Positions 14,501-22,818 of a stretch of DNA of 34,241 nt are shown here, piece by piece. The notes beneath the pieces were generated by a model, which saw nothing but the letters and a program-made list of their open reading frames with translations, did no database searches and had not been told where the DNA came from. Numbering within the stretch: the stretch's first letter is position 1; every line of letters begins with the position of its first letter. The position numbers and the translations under genes are program-made. The DNA comes from Phycisphaerae bacterium. Its GTDB lineage: Bacteria > Planctomycetota > Phycisphaerae > Sedimentisphaerales > Anaerobacaceae. The stretch spans positions 1 to 34,241 of the forward strand of contig JAPLMX010000168.1 of NCBI GenBank assembly GCA_026386805.1. The letters run 5' to 3'.

Positions 14501-15742
14501 ATGTGGGAACTCATCCAAGCGAATAAACGCGATTCCGTCCTGCTGATGGTCTTGATGGCCCTTGTGCTACTGACGCTGGGCGTGGTCATCGGGCTGGCGG
14601 TCGTCGGTCCGCAGGGCGGCCTGATCGGCGTGGGCATAGCCGTCGCGGTCTGGCTGCTCCTGACGCTCATCAGTTTCTCCTCCGGCGACCAGATCCTGCT
14701 GGCGGCCAGTGGCGCCCGGCCGGTCACGCACGAGGTGCACCCGCAATTGTTCAACGTGGTGGAAGAGATGAAGATCGCGGCGGGTCTGCCCGCCATGCCC
14801 AAAATCTACATCATCAACGACCCGGCTCCCAACGCCTTCGCCACGGGCCGAAGCCCCAAGTCAGCCTCCATCGCCGTCACCGCCGGTCTCTTGGGCCGGC
14901 TCAACCGCGACGAGCTCCAGGGCGTGGTCGCCCATGAAATGAGCCACATCCTGCACCGTGATATTCTCTACGTCACGCTGGCCGGCGTGATGCTCGGCGG
15001 TGTCGTCCTGATCTCGCAGATCTTCTTTCGGGGGATGTTTCGCGGCTCCCTCGGCTTCAACCGGCGGTATTCCTCCGACAGCCGAGGCGGAGGACAGGCC
15101 CAGTTGGTGATCGCCGTGGTTGCGGTCCTGGCGGCCATCCTGGCTCCCCTGATGGCCCGGCTGCTCTATTTCGCCCTGTCCCGCCGGCGTGAGTACTTGG
15201 CGGACGCCGGTGCGGCCCGGCTGACCCGCTATCCGGAGGGTCTGGCCAGCGCCCTGGAGAAAATCGCCACCGATCCGGCCCCGCAATTGGCGGCCGCCAA
15301 CGATGCGACCGCCCCCCTGTACATCGTCAACCCGTTCAAGAAACGAGGGAAGATGGACTTGTCGGCTTGGACGAGCACGCACCCCCCCATCGCCGAACGC
15401 ATCCATATTCTGCGGAGCATGTCACAAGGCGCCTCCTACAAGGACTACGCCCAGGCGTTCGCGGCCGTCAGCCGTTCCAGGAATCCGGTTCCCCTCGCGG
15501 CGATCACGAAGGAACAGGTCGCTATTCGCCAGGCGCAGGCCGAGCCGACCAGACAGGAGAAGACCCAAAAGCAAGCCCGCCAGATCGGCGACATCATGCG
15601 AAAAGTCAACGGCTTCCGGTTTCTGACCTGTGCGTGCGGTCTGAAGATCAAGGTCCCACCCGACTTCAAAGCCCCTGCGGTCGAATGCCCCCGCTGTCGC
15701 CGAACACTCCCTCTTGCAACGGCGGCATCAGGCCCAGCTTGA
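14501..15742 (+). CDS. HtpX-like M48 membrane metalloprotease with C-terminal zinc ribbon
   Basis: I chose ATG 14501 (MWELIQANKRDSVLLMVLMA), which matches the usual HtpX N-terminus; the upstream extension to 14459 is out of character. The 413-aa protein has two N-terminal membrane helices (about 15-60), the zinc site VVAHEMSHILHRD (H145, E146, H149) and a third ligand E231 in SRRREYLADAGA. Two more membrane segments lie between them. HtpX degrades damaged membrane proteins. Beyond the protease a tail holds CACGLKIKVPPDF and ECPRCRRTL, a four-Cys zinc ribbon not found in classical HtpX. The gene follows lemA by 161 bases. Confidence 0.9.
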   Translation: MWELIQANKRDSVLLMVLMALVLLTLGVVIGLAVVGPQGGLIGVGIAVAVWLLLTLISFSSGDQILLAASGARPVTHEVHPQLFNVVEEMKIAAGLPAMPKIYIINDPAPNAFATGRSPKSASIAVTAGLLGRLNRDELQGVVAHEMSHILHRDILYVTLAGVMLGGVVLISQIFFRGMFRGSLGFNRRYSSDSRGGGQAQLVIAVVAVLAAILAPLMARLLYFALSRRREYLADAGAARLTRYPEGLASALEKIATDPAPQLAAANDATAPLYIVNPFKKRGKMDLSAWTSTHPPIAERIHILRSMSQGASYKDYAQAFAAVSRSRNPVPLAAITKEQVAIRQAQAEPTRQEKTQKQARQIGDIMRKVNGFRFLTCACGLKIKVPPDFKAPAVECPRCRRTLPLATAASGPA

Positions 15743-15753
15743 GCCGGCCCAAC

Positions 15754-15784
15754 GAAAAAGGTCCCATCTTCTCGACGGGACCTT
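15754..15784 (-). terminator. Rho-independent terminator of the cold-shock gene
   Basis: AAGGTCCC (15758-15765) pairs with GGGACCTT (15777-15784) around an 11-base loop. On the minus strand the stem runs into TTTTT (15755-15759), about 35 bases after the cold-shock stop. It may also serve the convergent protease gene. Confidence 0.75.
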
Positions 15785-15818
15785 CAGCCTGCGACCGCTT
15801 GGTCTAAGATGATCCAAC

Positions 15819-16025
15819 TCAGGTGGCCATACGCACCTCCGTCGCCTGGGGTCCTTTCCGCCCCTGACCTACGACATACTCCACTTGCTGACCTTCCAGA
15901 AGCGACTTGAACCCGTCGGCCTGAATGTTCGAGAAGTGCACAAACAGGTCTTCGCCTCCGTCGTCGGGTGTGATGAAACCAAAACCCTTCTTCGCATCGA
16001 ACCACTTCACCTTGCCTCTACTCAC
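15819..16025 (-). CDS. Cold-shock domain protein
   Basis: This 68-aa protein is a single cold-shock domain. It begins [20 protein letters not shown], with RNP1 KGFGFI at 13-18 and RNP2 LFVHFS at 27-32, and ends [10 protein letters not shown]. Such OB-fold proteins bind single-stranded RNA and DNA and melt RNA structure. The start is GTG, with AAGGAG 8 bases upstream. The gene is monocistronic, with its own promoter about 110 bases upstream and an intrinsic terminator. The roughly 100-base untranslated leader is like those of cspA genes, where it mediates cold control; that control is inferred here. Confidence 0.95.
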   Translation of the reverse strand: MSRGKVKWFDAKKGFGFITPDDGGEDLFVHFSNIQADGFKSLLEGQQVEYVVGQGRKGPQATEVRMAT

Positions 16026-16132
16026 AGTCCTGCTCCTTTGTCCCCTCGGTACTACAGAAACCAGACGCGTTGATTCCGCCGGGGGTATCCATTCTGAGGG
16101 AGGAAAGCATACTCCCCAACCAAATCAAGACA

Positions 16133-16162
16133 AATTTACACATTTGGCTCTCGCCACGTCAA
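16133..16162 (-). promoter_or_regulatory. Putative promoter of the cold-shock gene
   Basis: On the minus strand TTGACG (16157-16162) and TAAATT (16133-16138) are spaced by 18 bases and lie in an AT-rich patch. This predicts a leader of about 100 bases before the GTG at 16025. The remainder of the gap to 16399 shows nothing I can call. Confidence 0.5.
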
Positions 16163-16399
16163 GCAAAATCAAAAAAATATCCCCTCCGTGACCTCGGTAA
16201 TTCCGATGAGACCGCCGTGCCCGGCTTCAGAAACCTGCCCCACTGCGTGCGATCAAGCCTTGTGGAATGCCATAACCGTCTGAGAGGCAAGGAGTTGTAC
16301 GAATCGGGATCAGCATCACAGCCGCCGATAGCCCTTGTGGATATGTCGTGTTTTCTTTATACGCACGATCCTGCGACGACGAACCTGGCGGTCATGGCT

Positions 16400-16697
16400 T
16401 CACACGGCGACGGAACGCCCCGCCACAAGCTTATGCGTGTCCCTTGCGGTCATTAGTTCTTCATTTGTGGGGATCGTCATGGCGTGAATGTTGGAGTCCT
16501 TTGTCAAGCAGACGGCCTGGTTCCACGTCCCCCGAGCGAGTGCCCATGACGAGACCCTCCAGCGGTGTGAATCCCATGGACGTCTTGATGCTCTTGCCCC
16601 GTTCAAACGCGGCGATCGAGCAGCCATTGCCCAAGTGACAAGTAATCATCTTAAGCTCCTCGAGCAGCCGGCCGAGCCTCCGGGCGGCCTCCTTCGA
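16400..16697 (-). pseudogene. Acetate kinase remnant, internally deleted and frameshifted
   Basis: Two pieces of acetate kinase lie in different frames of the minus strand. Piece A (about 16515-16697) reads [19 protein letters not shown], then [16 protein letters not shown] and [19 protein letters not shown], the family's central signature. Piece B (about 16400-16500) reads [22 protein letters not shown], the conserved C-terminus. In intact enzymes of about 400 residues these are separated by about 140 residues, which are missing here along with the first half. Acetate kinase makes ATP from acetyl phosphate. No active product is possible. It abuts a phosphoketolase remnant. Confidence 0.85.
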
Positions 16698-16738
16698 GCC
16701 AGTCCGGCCTTTGGGAACTTCGCAGCACGATCATCGGC

Positions 16739-16852
16739 CACCGAAAGATAGTTGGCGGCACGCCAGTAGGTATCTATCAAATCCAACTCTTCTTGCGACA
16801 ACGGCCCCGCTTGGACACATGACTCGACGACGGCCGACGATGCTCTGGCCAT
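16739..16852 (-). pseudogene. Phosphoketolase N-terminal remnant
   Basis: An ATG at 16852, with AAAGGGAG 6 bases upstream, still opens a frame whose residues 16-38 contain LSQEELDLIDTYWRAANYLS, the N-terminal signature of xylulose-5-phosphate/fructose-6-phosphate phosphoketolase. The next expected segment (GQIYL...) is absent and the frame drifts into the acetate kinase remnant about 40 bases later. Some 740 residues are gone. Phosphoketolase makes acetyl phosphate, the acetate kinase substrate, and the two genes are often adjacent. The gap upstream, 16871-17318, shows no gene. Confidence 0.8.
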
Positions 16853-17318
16853 AATGCACTCCCTTTCCATCCGCGTCTTCGGTCTTGCTGTTCCGGCTCA
16901 TCCCTCGGCATGATGGCACAAACGCTTCCCAAGTCACGCCTCAATCATCCCCGTCCGCCAGCGTTTGAGGATGCCTCCAGCACGTAGGGAAATCCCTTGG
17001 TTTCGCAAAGAGCTTTGCCGGACCGGCAGCGCTCTTCTCTTGCAGCGCTGTCACCCGCACAGTATACAAGCGTACGTGCGGCCTCTCCGGCGGTTCTGCC
17101 GCAAGAGGACCAATAGCGGGATTGCCCTATTACTTTTCGTTGACTTCGATCAGGCATGTTCATCTGTCTGGACTGCCCTGTGACGTTAAGCGAACATGCG
17201 TTCGATGGACGAGAGTCCTTGAGGCTCTCGCGGTGCTGCTCGACATTATAGCCTGATCACAACTCTCGGCTATATTTGTAGATTACGGAGTGGTGCGGTA
17301 TCGGGTGCATGAGACCTG

Positions 17319-17666
17319 TCATCCGCTTCGGCTGCGCCGCCTGCGTCGCTGCTTTTGTTTGCGGATCTTTTCGGCTTTCAACGCGGTGGGGCTTTTGCTG
17401 CCGAGGGTCTTTTCTTCAAGCAACTCGCACATCCGTTTGCGGGCGCAGTAGCGATTCAGCCGCTGCTGACGCTCCTGCTGCATTTTCACTTCCAGCCCCG
17501 TCGGCACGTGCTTGAGATACACGCAACTGGCGGTCTTGTTGACCCGCTGCCCGCCCGGACCGGAGGAATGGATGAACTTCTCCTCCAGGTCCGCCTCGCG
17601 CAGACCCAGGGCCGCCATCCTCGCCTCCAGCTCCGCCTGCTTCTTTTCCGTCAAGCCAAAATCCAT
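17319..17666 (-). CDS. Release-factor-like protein with GGQ domain
   Basis: The 115-aa protein holds the RF-1 catalytic domain alone. EEKFIHSSGPGGQRVNKTAS contains the GGQ (38-40) that triggers peptidyl-tRNA hydrolysis on the ribosome. VYLKHVPTGLEVKMQQERQQ and NRYCARKRM follow. The tail is very basic (KAEKIRKQKQRRRRRSRSG), as in ArfB/YaeJ-type rescue factors, where it enters the empty mRNA channel. No codon-recognition domain is present. The likely role is rescue of stalled ribosomes, although some bacterial RF-like proteins of this size are untested. The 196-base gap upstream holds no other gene. Confidence 0.85.
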   Translation of the reverse strand: MDFGLTEKKQAELEARMAALGLREADLEEKFIHSSGPGGQRVNKTASCVYLKHVPTGLEVKMQQERQQRLNRYCARKRMCELLEEKTLGSKSPTALKAEKIRKQKQRRRRRSRSG

Positions 17667-17862
17667 CTCTTCTATCCCTGATTTGCCGTGACCAGCACCC
17701 AGTCATGACGACCGTGGCACGATCTCGGCTTGGTAGCAGATGAAGACGCGTACCCAACCGCTTTCCGTCTCACCGGCAGCCATGCTCATCGTGGAAAGCA
17801 GTTCAAAATGGGGATCATCATCATGCCGCGTAACCCATGCTTTGTTAGCGTGCTTTGCCCCC

Positions 17863-18990
17863 TCATAATTCGCTTGGCCTCCACCACTCGGTATGGGCCT
17901 CGAACTGCTTCATGAAGGCAAACCCCGTGGGTTTGTTTGCCAGTTCGCTGCACTTCGGCAGTCTGTCGGACTGTCCCAACAAGGCCGACAAGTTGCCCGC
18001 CGGCACCTCCAAGAAGACCAGGATTGTGTTGAACACGCCGCCAAGGCTCCTGAACTCCATACGACGGCATCCTGTACAATCGGCCTGGAGGAGATCCTCA
18101 ATTTCTCTTTGATGAGGCAAAGGCATGGTCGGGCTCTCCACGGGGGCCGAGTGCGCTGCTCTTTCGGTTGTTCGCCGGATGCAGCGGAAGCCCCGGTCGT
18201 CATCCCAGGGATACGGCGGAAACTTCGGATTGGGGTCACACCGCTGCAAGCGCGGCTCCACGGCTTCCTCCAGGAGAACGCCCGTCATGGTCCCGGTACG
18301 CGTGCGGTATTGGGGGCACCGGGTCCACGATGCGCCCCGAAGAACGAAACACGCGTCGCTATCGCACGTCTTGCAGTATTCCCAGGCGTTGCCGACCATG
18401 TCGTAGAGGCCCCACGCATTCGGCCGCTTGCGGGCCACGGGGCGGGTGCCCGTGCCGTCGGTGTTGCACCGGTGCCAGAGGTAGCGGTCGTCCAGCGTGT
18501 CGCCCCAATAGAACTTCGTCGTCGTGCCGGCCCGGCAGGCGTAGAGCCATTCGGCCTCCGTCGGCAGGTCCCCCCCCGCCCACTGGGCGTAGTGGCGGGC
18601 ATCGCCGTAACTGAGATACACGACGGGATGGTTCTCCTCTTGCGGAAAGCCGGGACTCTTCCAGGTGAACCGGCTTCTCGCCTTCTCGGCGTCGGTGACA
18701 TAGCCTGTCTCCTTCACAAACCGCCGGAACTGCCCGACGGTGACCTCCGTGCGTCCAACCCAGAAACCCTGCGCGAACGTCACGTCCTGCGGCACAATTC
18801 TCTCCGGATCGTCCACGGCCTTCTTCTCGGCAACGACCTGGGCCGTGAAGCTCCCCGCCGGGACCCATACGAATGTCATGCCGTCTTTCGGATTGCGCCA
18901 CGTGGCGGGATGCGGGTCGGGGCGCGTGGCACAGGCGGGCAGAAGACTCAGGACGGCCAAGCAGGCCACCGCAAGCAGCATTCGACGCAT
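17863..18990 (-). CDS. FGE/SUMF1-domain lipoprotein with C-terminal extension
   Basis: I chose ATG 18990 with GAGGAAA upstream. The 375-aa product starts MRRMLLAVACLAVLSLLPAC, a lipoprotein signal with the acylated Cys at 20. Residues 35-275 match the formylglycine-generating-enzyme sulfatase domain: GMTFVWVPAGSF, GFWVGRTEVTVGQFRRFV, LPTEAEWLYACRAGT, NAWGLYDMVGNAWEYC, VLRGASW and RGFRCIRRT. Many proteins with this fold are not FGEs but bind or modify other substrates. The region after 280 is an unrecognised 95-residue tail with DCTGC. The gene starts 11 bases after the Rieske stop, so the two are probably co-transcribed and both exported. Confidence 0.82.
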   Translation of the reverse strand: MRRMLLAVACLAVLSLLPACATRPDPHPATWRNPKDGMTFVWVPAGSFTAQVVAEKKAVDDPERIVPQDVTFAQGFWVGRTEVTVGQFRRFVKETGYVTDAEKARSRFTWKSPGFPQEENHPVVYLSYGDARHYAQWAGGDLPTEAEWLYACRAGTTTKFYWGDTLDDRYLWHRCNTDGTGTRPVARKRPNAWGLYDMVGNAWEYCKTCDSDACFVLRGASWTRCPQYRTRTGTMTGVLLEEAVEPRLQRCDPNPKFPPYPWDDDRGFRCIRRTTERAAHSAPVESPTMPLPHQREIEDLLQADCTGCRRMEFRSLGGVFNTILVFLEVPAGNLSALLGQSDRLPKCSELANKPTGFAFMKQFEAHTEWWRPSEL

Positions 18991-19001
18991 ATCGTCTTTC
19001 C

Positions 19002-19475
19002 TCAGATGGAGATCACCAGGGCCTCTTGAATCAGCACGACGGAGTAGGACTTCAGCGGTTTCTCGGCCGGGCCTTTCCATACGTTGCCATTGAGCTCGAA
19101 AATGGAATGATTGAAGTTGTTACATTGCAGCATGCCCCGCTCCCGGTTGAAGCTGATGACTTGTCCACCGTGGGTGCACAGGCGGGACAGGACGCAGTAG
19201 CGATTCACCTCGGCGTGCACCACAATGAGCTCCAGGGCCTTGTCCTTGTTGACCACATAGGCGGCGTTGCCCACTTCGCGCAGCGAAGGCGCCTTGAGCA
19301 GATCGATCGTCAGCCCGCCCGGCCCGAACGTCACGCTCTCGGGCTCCACGTCCAGCGTGCTGCAGCACGTGCACCGCGGTGCCACCGGATCGTCCGCGGT
19401 CCGGCAGCCACAAACGCCCCCGACCAGCAGCACCCCGGCCCCCATCATCTCTCGTCGAGTCATCTTCTGTTCCAT
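19002..19475 (-). CDS. Exported Rieske-type protein with altered second ligand spacing
   Basis: The 157-aa protein has a Tat-like start (MTRREMMGAGVLLVGG, twin Arg at 7-8) and a Cys-rich mature start (C22, C24, C35, C37, C38). The Rieske region has the first cluster box LCTHGGQVISF (C100, H102). The second box reads LQCNNFNHSIFELNG (C118, H123). The canonical second box is C-x2-H; here the spacing is C-x4-H. Rieske proteins carry a [2Fe-2S] cluster for electron transfer, but binding cannot be assumed with this spacing. It precedes the FGE lipoprotein by 11 bases. Confidence 0.82.
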   Translation of the reverse strand: MEQKMTRREMMGAGVLLVGGVCGCRTADDPVAPRCTCCSTLDVEPESVTFGPGGLTIDLLKAPSLREVGNAAYVVNKDKALELIVVHAEVNRYCVLSRLCTHGGQVISFNRERGMLQCNNFNHSIFELNGNVWKGPAEKPLKSYSVVLIQEALVISI

Positions 19476-19734
19476 AGCAGTCTCTCGAACACAAATTCCC
19501 TTGTGATATCATCGACCACAACCATAGATACAATTGCGCGCCGCCGTCTCGTATTACCGCCGCGAGCAACGGCAACAAACACTTGATTTTACCACCCGGT
19601 TGCCCGTTTTTGCCACTGTTTATTCTTGCATTTGGCCGCGGGTTTCGGTACATACGGGACGCGATGGAGTGCCGAGGTGTACACCGTCCCTTGGCCCCAA
19701 ACGGCGAATTCACAGTCTCTCTGGGGATCGTTCT

Positions 19735-20964
19735 ATGTTGAAGATCGGAATGATCGGTGCGGGTTTCGTCGCCAAGTTTCACGAGCGGGCTCTGCGGTCG
19801 GTCCGAAACGTGGAGTTCGCCGGCATTTACGCCCTCCAAGGAGCCGAGGCGCTGGCCCAGGTGGCCCGCCAGGATCGCCTCGGTGACTCCAAGGCCTACG
19901 GCTCCATCGCCGAACTGGTTCGGGCGGTAGACGTCGTTTGCGTTTTTGCCCCGAACTTCGCCCGCGTCGAGATGATGCGGGAGATCGCGGCCGCCGTCGA
20001 GGGCGGAACCAGGCTCAAGGGAATCATCATCGAGAAGCCGCTCGCACGCAACTTCAACGAGGCGAACACGCTGGTGCGCATCGCCAAGGCGATGAACGTC
20101 CCCACGGCCTACTTCGAAAACCAGATTCACATGCCGGCGGTCGTCCAAGCCCGCACGCAGCTCGCGCAGGTGGAAAAGGCGATGGGGCCGGCCCACCTGG
20201 CCCGCAGCGCCGAGGAGCATGGCGGCCCGCACGAACCGTGGTTCTGGGACCCGACCACCCAGGGCGGCGGCGTCTGCTGCGATATGGGATGCCACAGCAT
20301 CGCCTGCGGCATGTACATGGTCACCCCTTCCGGAAAGCCGGTGAACTACCTCAAACCTCTGCGGGTCAGCGCCACGATGGCCCTGCTCAAGTGGGGCAAG
20401 GAACCGTGGATCAGTCAGCTCAAGAAAAGAGGCGTCGACTATTCCGTCACGCCCGCGGAGGACTATTCGAGCGTCTCCCTCGAATTCGAGGACCCGCAGA
20501 CGAAGCAGCACAGCATCGTCCAGGCGAGCAACTCCTGGATGTACGATGCGCCCGGCCTGCGGCTGCTGATGGAGGCGTTCGGGCCCGGCTACTCGTACAC
20601 GGTCAACTCGCTCGAATCGCCGGCGGGCATCTTCATCAGCGATGCCGCCGCCGCCGCCGTGCTGGACAGCGAACTGGTCCTGGAAAAGTCGCAGGCCAGC
20701 CGGGGCGCCCTGATCCTGCAGCCGGACGAGATCGCCCTGTACGGCTACGTCGCCGAATGGCTCGACGCCCTCCAGGCATTCGAACAGGGCCATGACGCTC
20801 TGCTCAATCTGGAGTACGGTCGGTTCATTACCCTGCTCATCATGGCCGCATACATGTCTCATGAAAAGCGGAAGGTCATCGACATGACCAATCCCCAGAC
20901 TCTCGCCGAGCTTGGGACTTACGTCCCGCTGATTCAGCAGGGCAAGGGCAGGCAAGTGCTCTGA
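19735..20964 (+). CDS. Gfo/Idh/MocA-family oxidoreductase
   Basis: ATG 19735 is the proper start (LKIGMIGAGFVAKFHERAL), with GGGGA upstream; the frame is open further back to 19534 but that part is not protein-like. The 409-aa protein has the Rossmann GxGxxA nucleotide-binding loop at 8-13 and the family's EKPLARN motif near 100. The C-terminal half holds WFWDPTTQGGGVCCDMGCHS, a substrate-domain motif with the His seen in sugar dehydrogenases of this family. These enzymes oxidise sugars or inositol with NAD(P). No signal peptide is present, so it is cytosolic. Substrate unknown. Confidence 0.88.
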   Translation: MLKIGMIGAGFVAKFHERALRSVRNVEFAGIYALQGAEALAQVARQDRLGDSKAYGSIAELVRAVDVVCVFAPNFARVEMMREIAAAVEGGTRLKGIIIEKPLARNFNEANTLVRIAKAMNVPTAYFENQIHMPAVVQARTQLAQVEKAMGPAHLARSAEEHGGPHEPWFWDPTTQGGGVCCDMGCHSIACGMYMVTPSGKPVNYLKPLRVSATMALLKWGKEPWISQLKKRGVDYSVTPAEDYSSVSLEFEDPQTKQHSIVQASNSWMYDAPGLRLLMEAFGPGYSYTVNSLESPAGIFISDAAAAAVLDSELVLEKSQASRGALILQPDEIALYGYVAEWLDALQAFEQGHDALLNLEYGRFITLLIMAAYMSHEKRKVIDMTNPQTLAELGTYVPLIQQGKGRQVL

Positions 20965-21032
20965 ACGAGAGTCATCACGTGCAACGGATTCTCGCCTGAC
21001 GCGTTTATTCTGCGAATTCCGTCAACGGCCCC

Positions 21033-21061
21033 TTGCCGGTTTGAGGGAACGGCAGTATAAT
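21033..21061 (+). promoter_or_regulatory. Putative sigma-70 promoter of the radical SAM pair
   Basis: TTGCCG (21033-21038), a 17-base spacer and a perfect TATAAT (21056-21061). The first downstream start is at 21315, so the leader would be about 245 bases. I see no known riboswitch in the leader and no other gene in the 20965-21314 gap. Confidence 0.55.
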
Positions 21062-21314
21062 GACTCATCAACGTGAAGCTGGAATGACGGCGATGTGAAT
21101 CGTTGAGAATGCCAAGTTTGTGCCGATTGGCGTAGAATCCCAACTCCTCACCCCGCTCGATATCCGTTCACGGGCACGTCGGTTGGAGACGTGCTGGACG
21201 GTCACGGGATGCTTGTGCTCTTCCGGCGAATCACTATCATCCTTGTGCGGCATCTGCCCTGATGAAGGGTGTCTGCCAGACCGATTTGATTCTTGCGGTA
21301 AATTGGGGGATTGA

Positions 21315-22793
21315 ATGAAAGTCGCTTTGATCGTGCCAACGGGTGGTCACGATGGGCACAAGAGCTTCTATGATTACGCCTTCTACTCCACATTCCTGCT
21401 TTCGAAGAAATACATCTCCTGCCGGCTGGCCATTCCGACGCTTGCGGCGTTGACCCCGCCGGAGCACGAGATCCGCGTTTTCGACGAAAATGTGGAGGAA
21501 ATTGACTACTCCTGGCGTGCGGATCTCGTCGGGATCAGCGTCATGACCATGTTCGCCCCGAGAGCCTATGAGATATGCAAAAGGTATCGGGACAAGGGAG
21601 TGAAGACGGTTCTGGGGGGAATTCATCCCTCCATGCTCCCTGACGAGGCTCTGGAGCACTGTGATAGTGTGGTCGTCGGGGAGGCAGAGAACGTCTGGTC
21701 CGCCGTTCTGAACGACGCCCAAACCGGCAGGCTAAAAAGGATTTATCAGGCCTCACAGCCGACGGACTTGACCTGCTCACCCGTGCCGGTCAGGACTCAT
21801 CTCGCCCGACATCGATACCTCTCCGATATCGTCCAGACCACCAAGGGTTGTCCCTTCCGGTGCGAATTCTGCTGTGTCCACGCCTTTGACGGACAGCGGA
21901 TACGGAACAAGACCGTCGAGCAGGTGGTGCGGGAGATTCAGGAGATCCAAAGTCTCGGCGCCAAATACAAGAAGAAGAAGTCCATCTTTTTTGCGGACGA
22001 CAACATCATCGCCAACAAGGAATTCGCCACGGAGCTGTTCCGGGCATTGAAGCCGCTCAATCTCAACTGGATGTGCCAGGCGTCGATGAACGTCTCGCAG
22101 GAAGAGGAGTTGTTGACCCTGATGAGGGAGAGCGGGTGCGGCGCGATTTTCATCGGATTCGAATCGCTCAGTGCGGGCAATCTCGATCAGATGCACAAGG
22201 TCGTCAACCGGAGATATGACTATGCCGAGGTGATTCGAAGGATCCAAGCGCACGGGATGCTCATTCAGGCCTCGTTTATCCTGGGATACGATGGGGATTG
22301 TGCATCCGTCTTTGACGAGTTGATCGATTTCATCAAAGAGAGCCACCTGTTGGCGCCCGTAATCAACATTCTCACTCCGTTTCCGCGTACAGAGCTGTTC
22401 GGGCGTCTCGAATCGCAAGGGCGGATTCTGCACCAAGACTGGAGCCGGTATGATACGAAACACGTAGTCTTCGTGCCCGCCCACATGGCCCCGGATGAGC
22501 TGCTGGAGGGGTACCGGAAAGTGAACCAGGAGGTGTACTCTTTTTCCTCCATCCTCGAACGGCTCAACTACTATTGGGATACAGATTTCTGGAAAGAACA
22601 CAATATGGTGGACCCAGTGCGGTTCAAATACCGGCTGCTCTTCGCGATACGGCTTTGCACGTTGCTGGCGTCGCGCAACGTGGAACGGTCAAGGTTTATC
22701 GCCAGGATTCTGCCGAAGGTATTTGACCGGCGCGTCAGGGTATCCTCCCTTCTGGCCTTGATGGCCTACAACGATTCGGCCTATTCACAATAG
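21315..22793 (+). CDS. B12-binding-type radical SAM protein 1
   Basis: The 492-aa protein has a GGGGGA site just upstream of its ATG. Residues 1-140 form a B12-binding-like Rossmann domain (MKVALIVPTGG, ADLVGISVMTMFAPRAYEI, TVLGGIHPSMLPDEALEH, VVVGEAE). The radical SAM core begins with TTKGCPFRCEFCCVHAFDG, where C179-x3-C183-x2-C186 would bind the [4Fe-4S] cluster. A TIM-barrel region follows (FFADDNIIANKEF, IFIGFESLS). The C-terminal part (SFILGYDGDC, LTPFPRTELFGRL) resembles the DUF4070-type tail. These enzymes often methylate or rearrange unactivated carbons. The substrate is unknown and the cobalamin site itself is not evident. Confidence 0.9.
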   Translation: MKVALIVPTGGHDGHKSFYDYAFYSTFLLSKKYISCRLAIPTLAALTPPEHEIRVFDENVEEIDYSWRADLVGISVMTMFAPRAYEICKRYRDKGVKTVLGGIHPSMLPDEALEHCDSVVVGEAENVWSAVLNDAQTGRLKRIYQASQPTDLTCSPVPVRTHLARHRYLSDIVQTTKGCPFRCEFCCVHAFDGQRIRNKTVEQVVREIQEIQSLGAKYKKKKSIFFADDNIIANKEFATELFRALKPLNLNWMCQASMNVSQEEELLTLMRESGCGAIFIGFESLSAGNLDQMHKVVNRRYDYAEVIRRIQAHGMLIQASFILGYDGDCASVFDELIDFIKESHLLAPVINILTPFPRTELFGRLESQGRILHQDWSRYDTKHVVFVPAHMAPDELLEGYRKVNQEVYSFSSILERLNYYWDTDFWKEHNMVDPVRFKYRLLFAIRLCTLLASRNVERSRFIARILPKVFDRRVRVSSLLALMAYNDSAYSQ

Positions 22794-22818
22794 ATTTCCA
22801 AAACTTCTAGGGTGCCTC

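Noticed and set aside
17247-17274. TATAGCC / GGCTATA hairpin after the release-factor-like gene
   Set aside because: The loop is 14 bases and there is no T-run on the minus strand, so it does not support a terminator for that gene.
19120-20955. 611-codon open frame on the minus strand
   Set aside because: It is antisense to the Gfo/Idh/MocA gene and runs on into the Rieske gene in another frame; its translation is Arg/His/Val-rich, typical of a GC-rich shadow frame.
21062-21314. Possible cobalamin riboswitch before the B12-type radical SAM genes
   Set aside because: I could not find the conserved B12-box or the core GCCACTG element.
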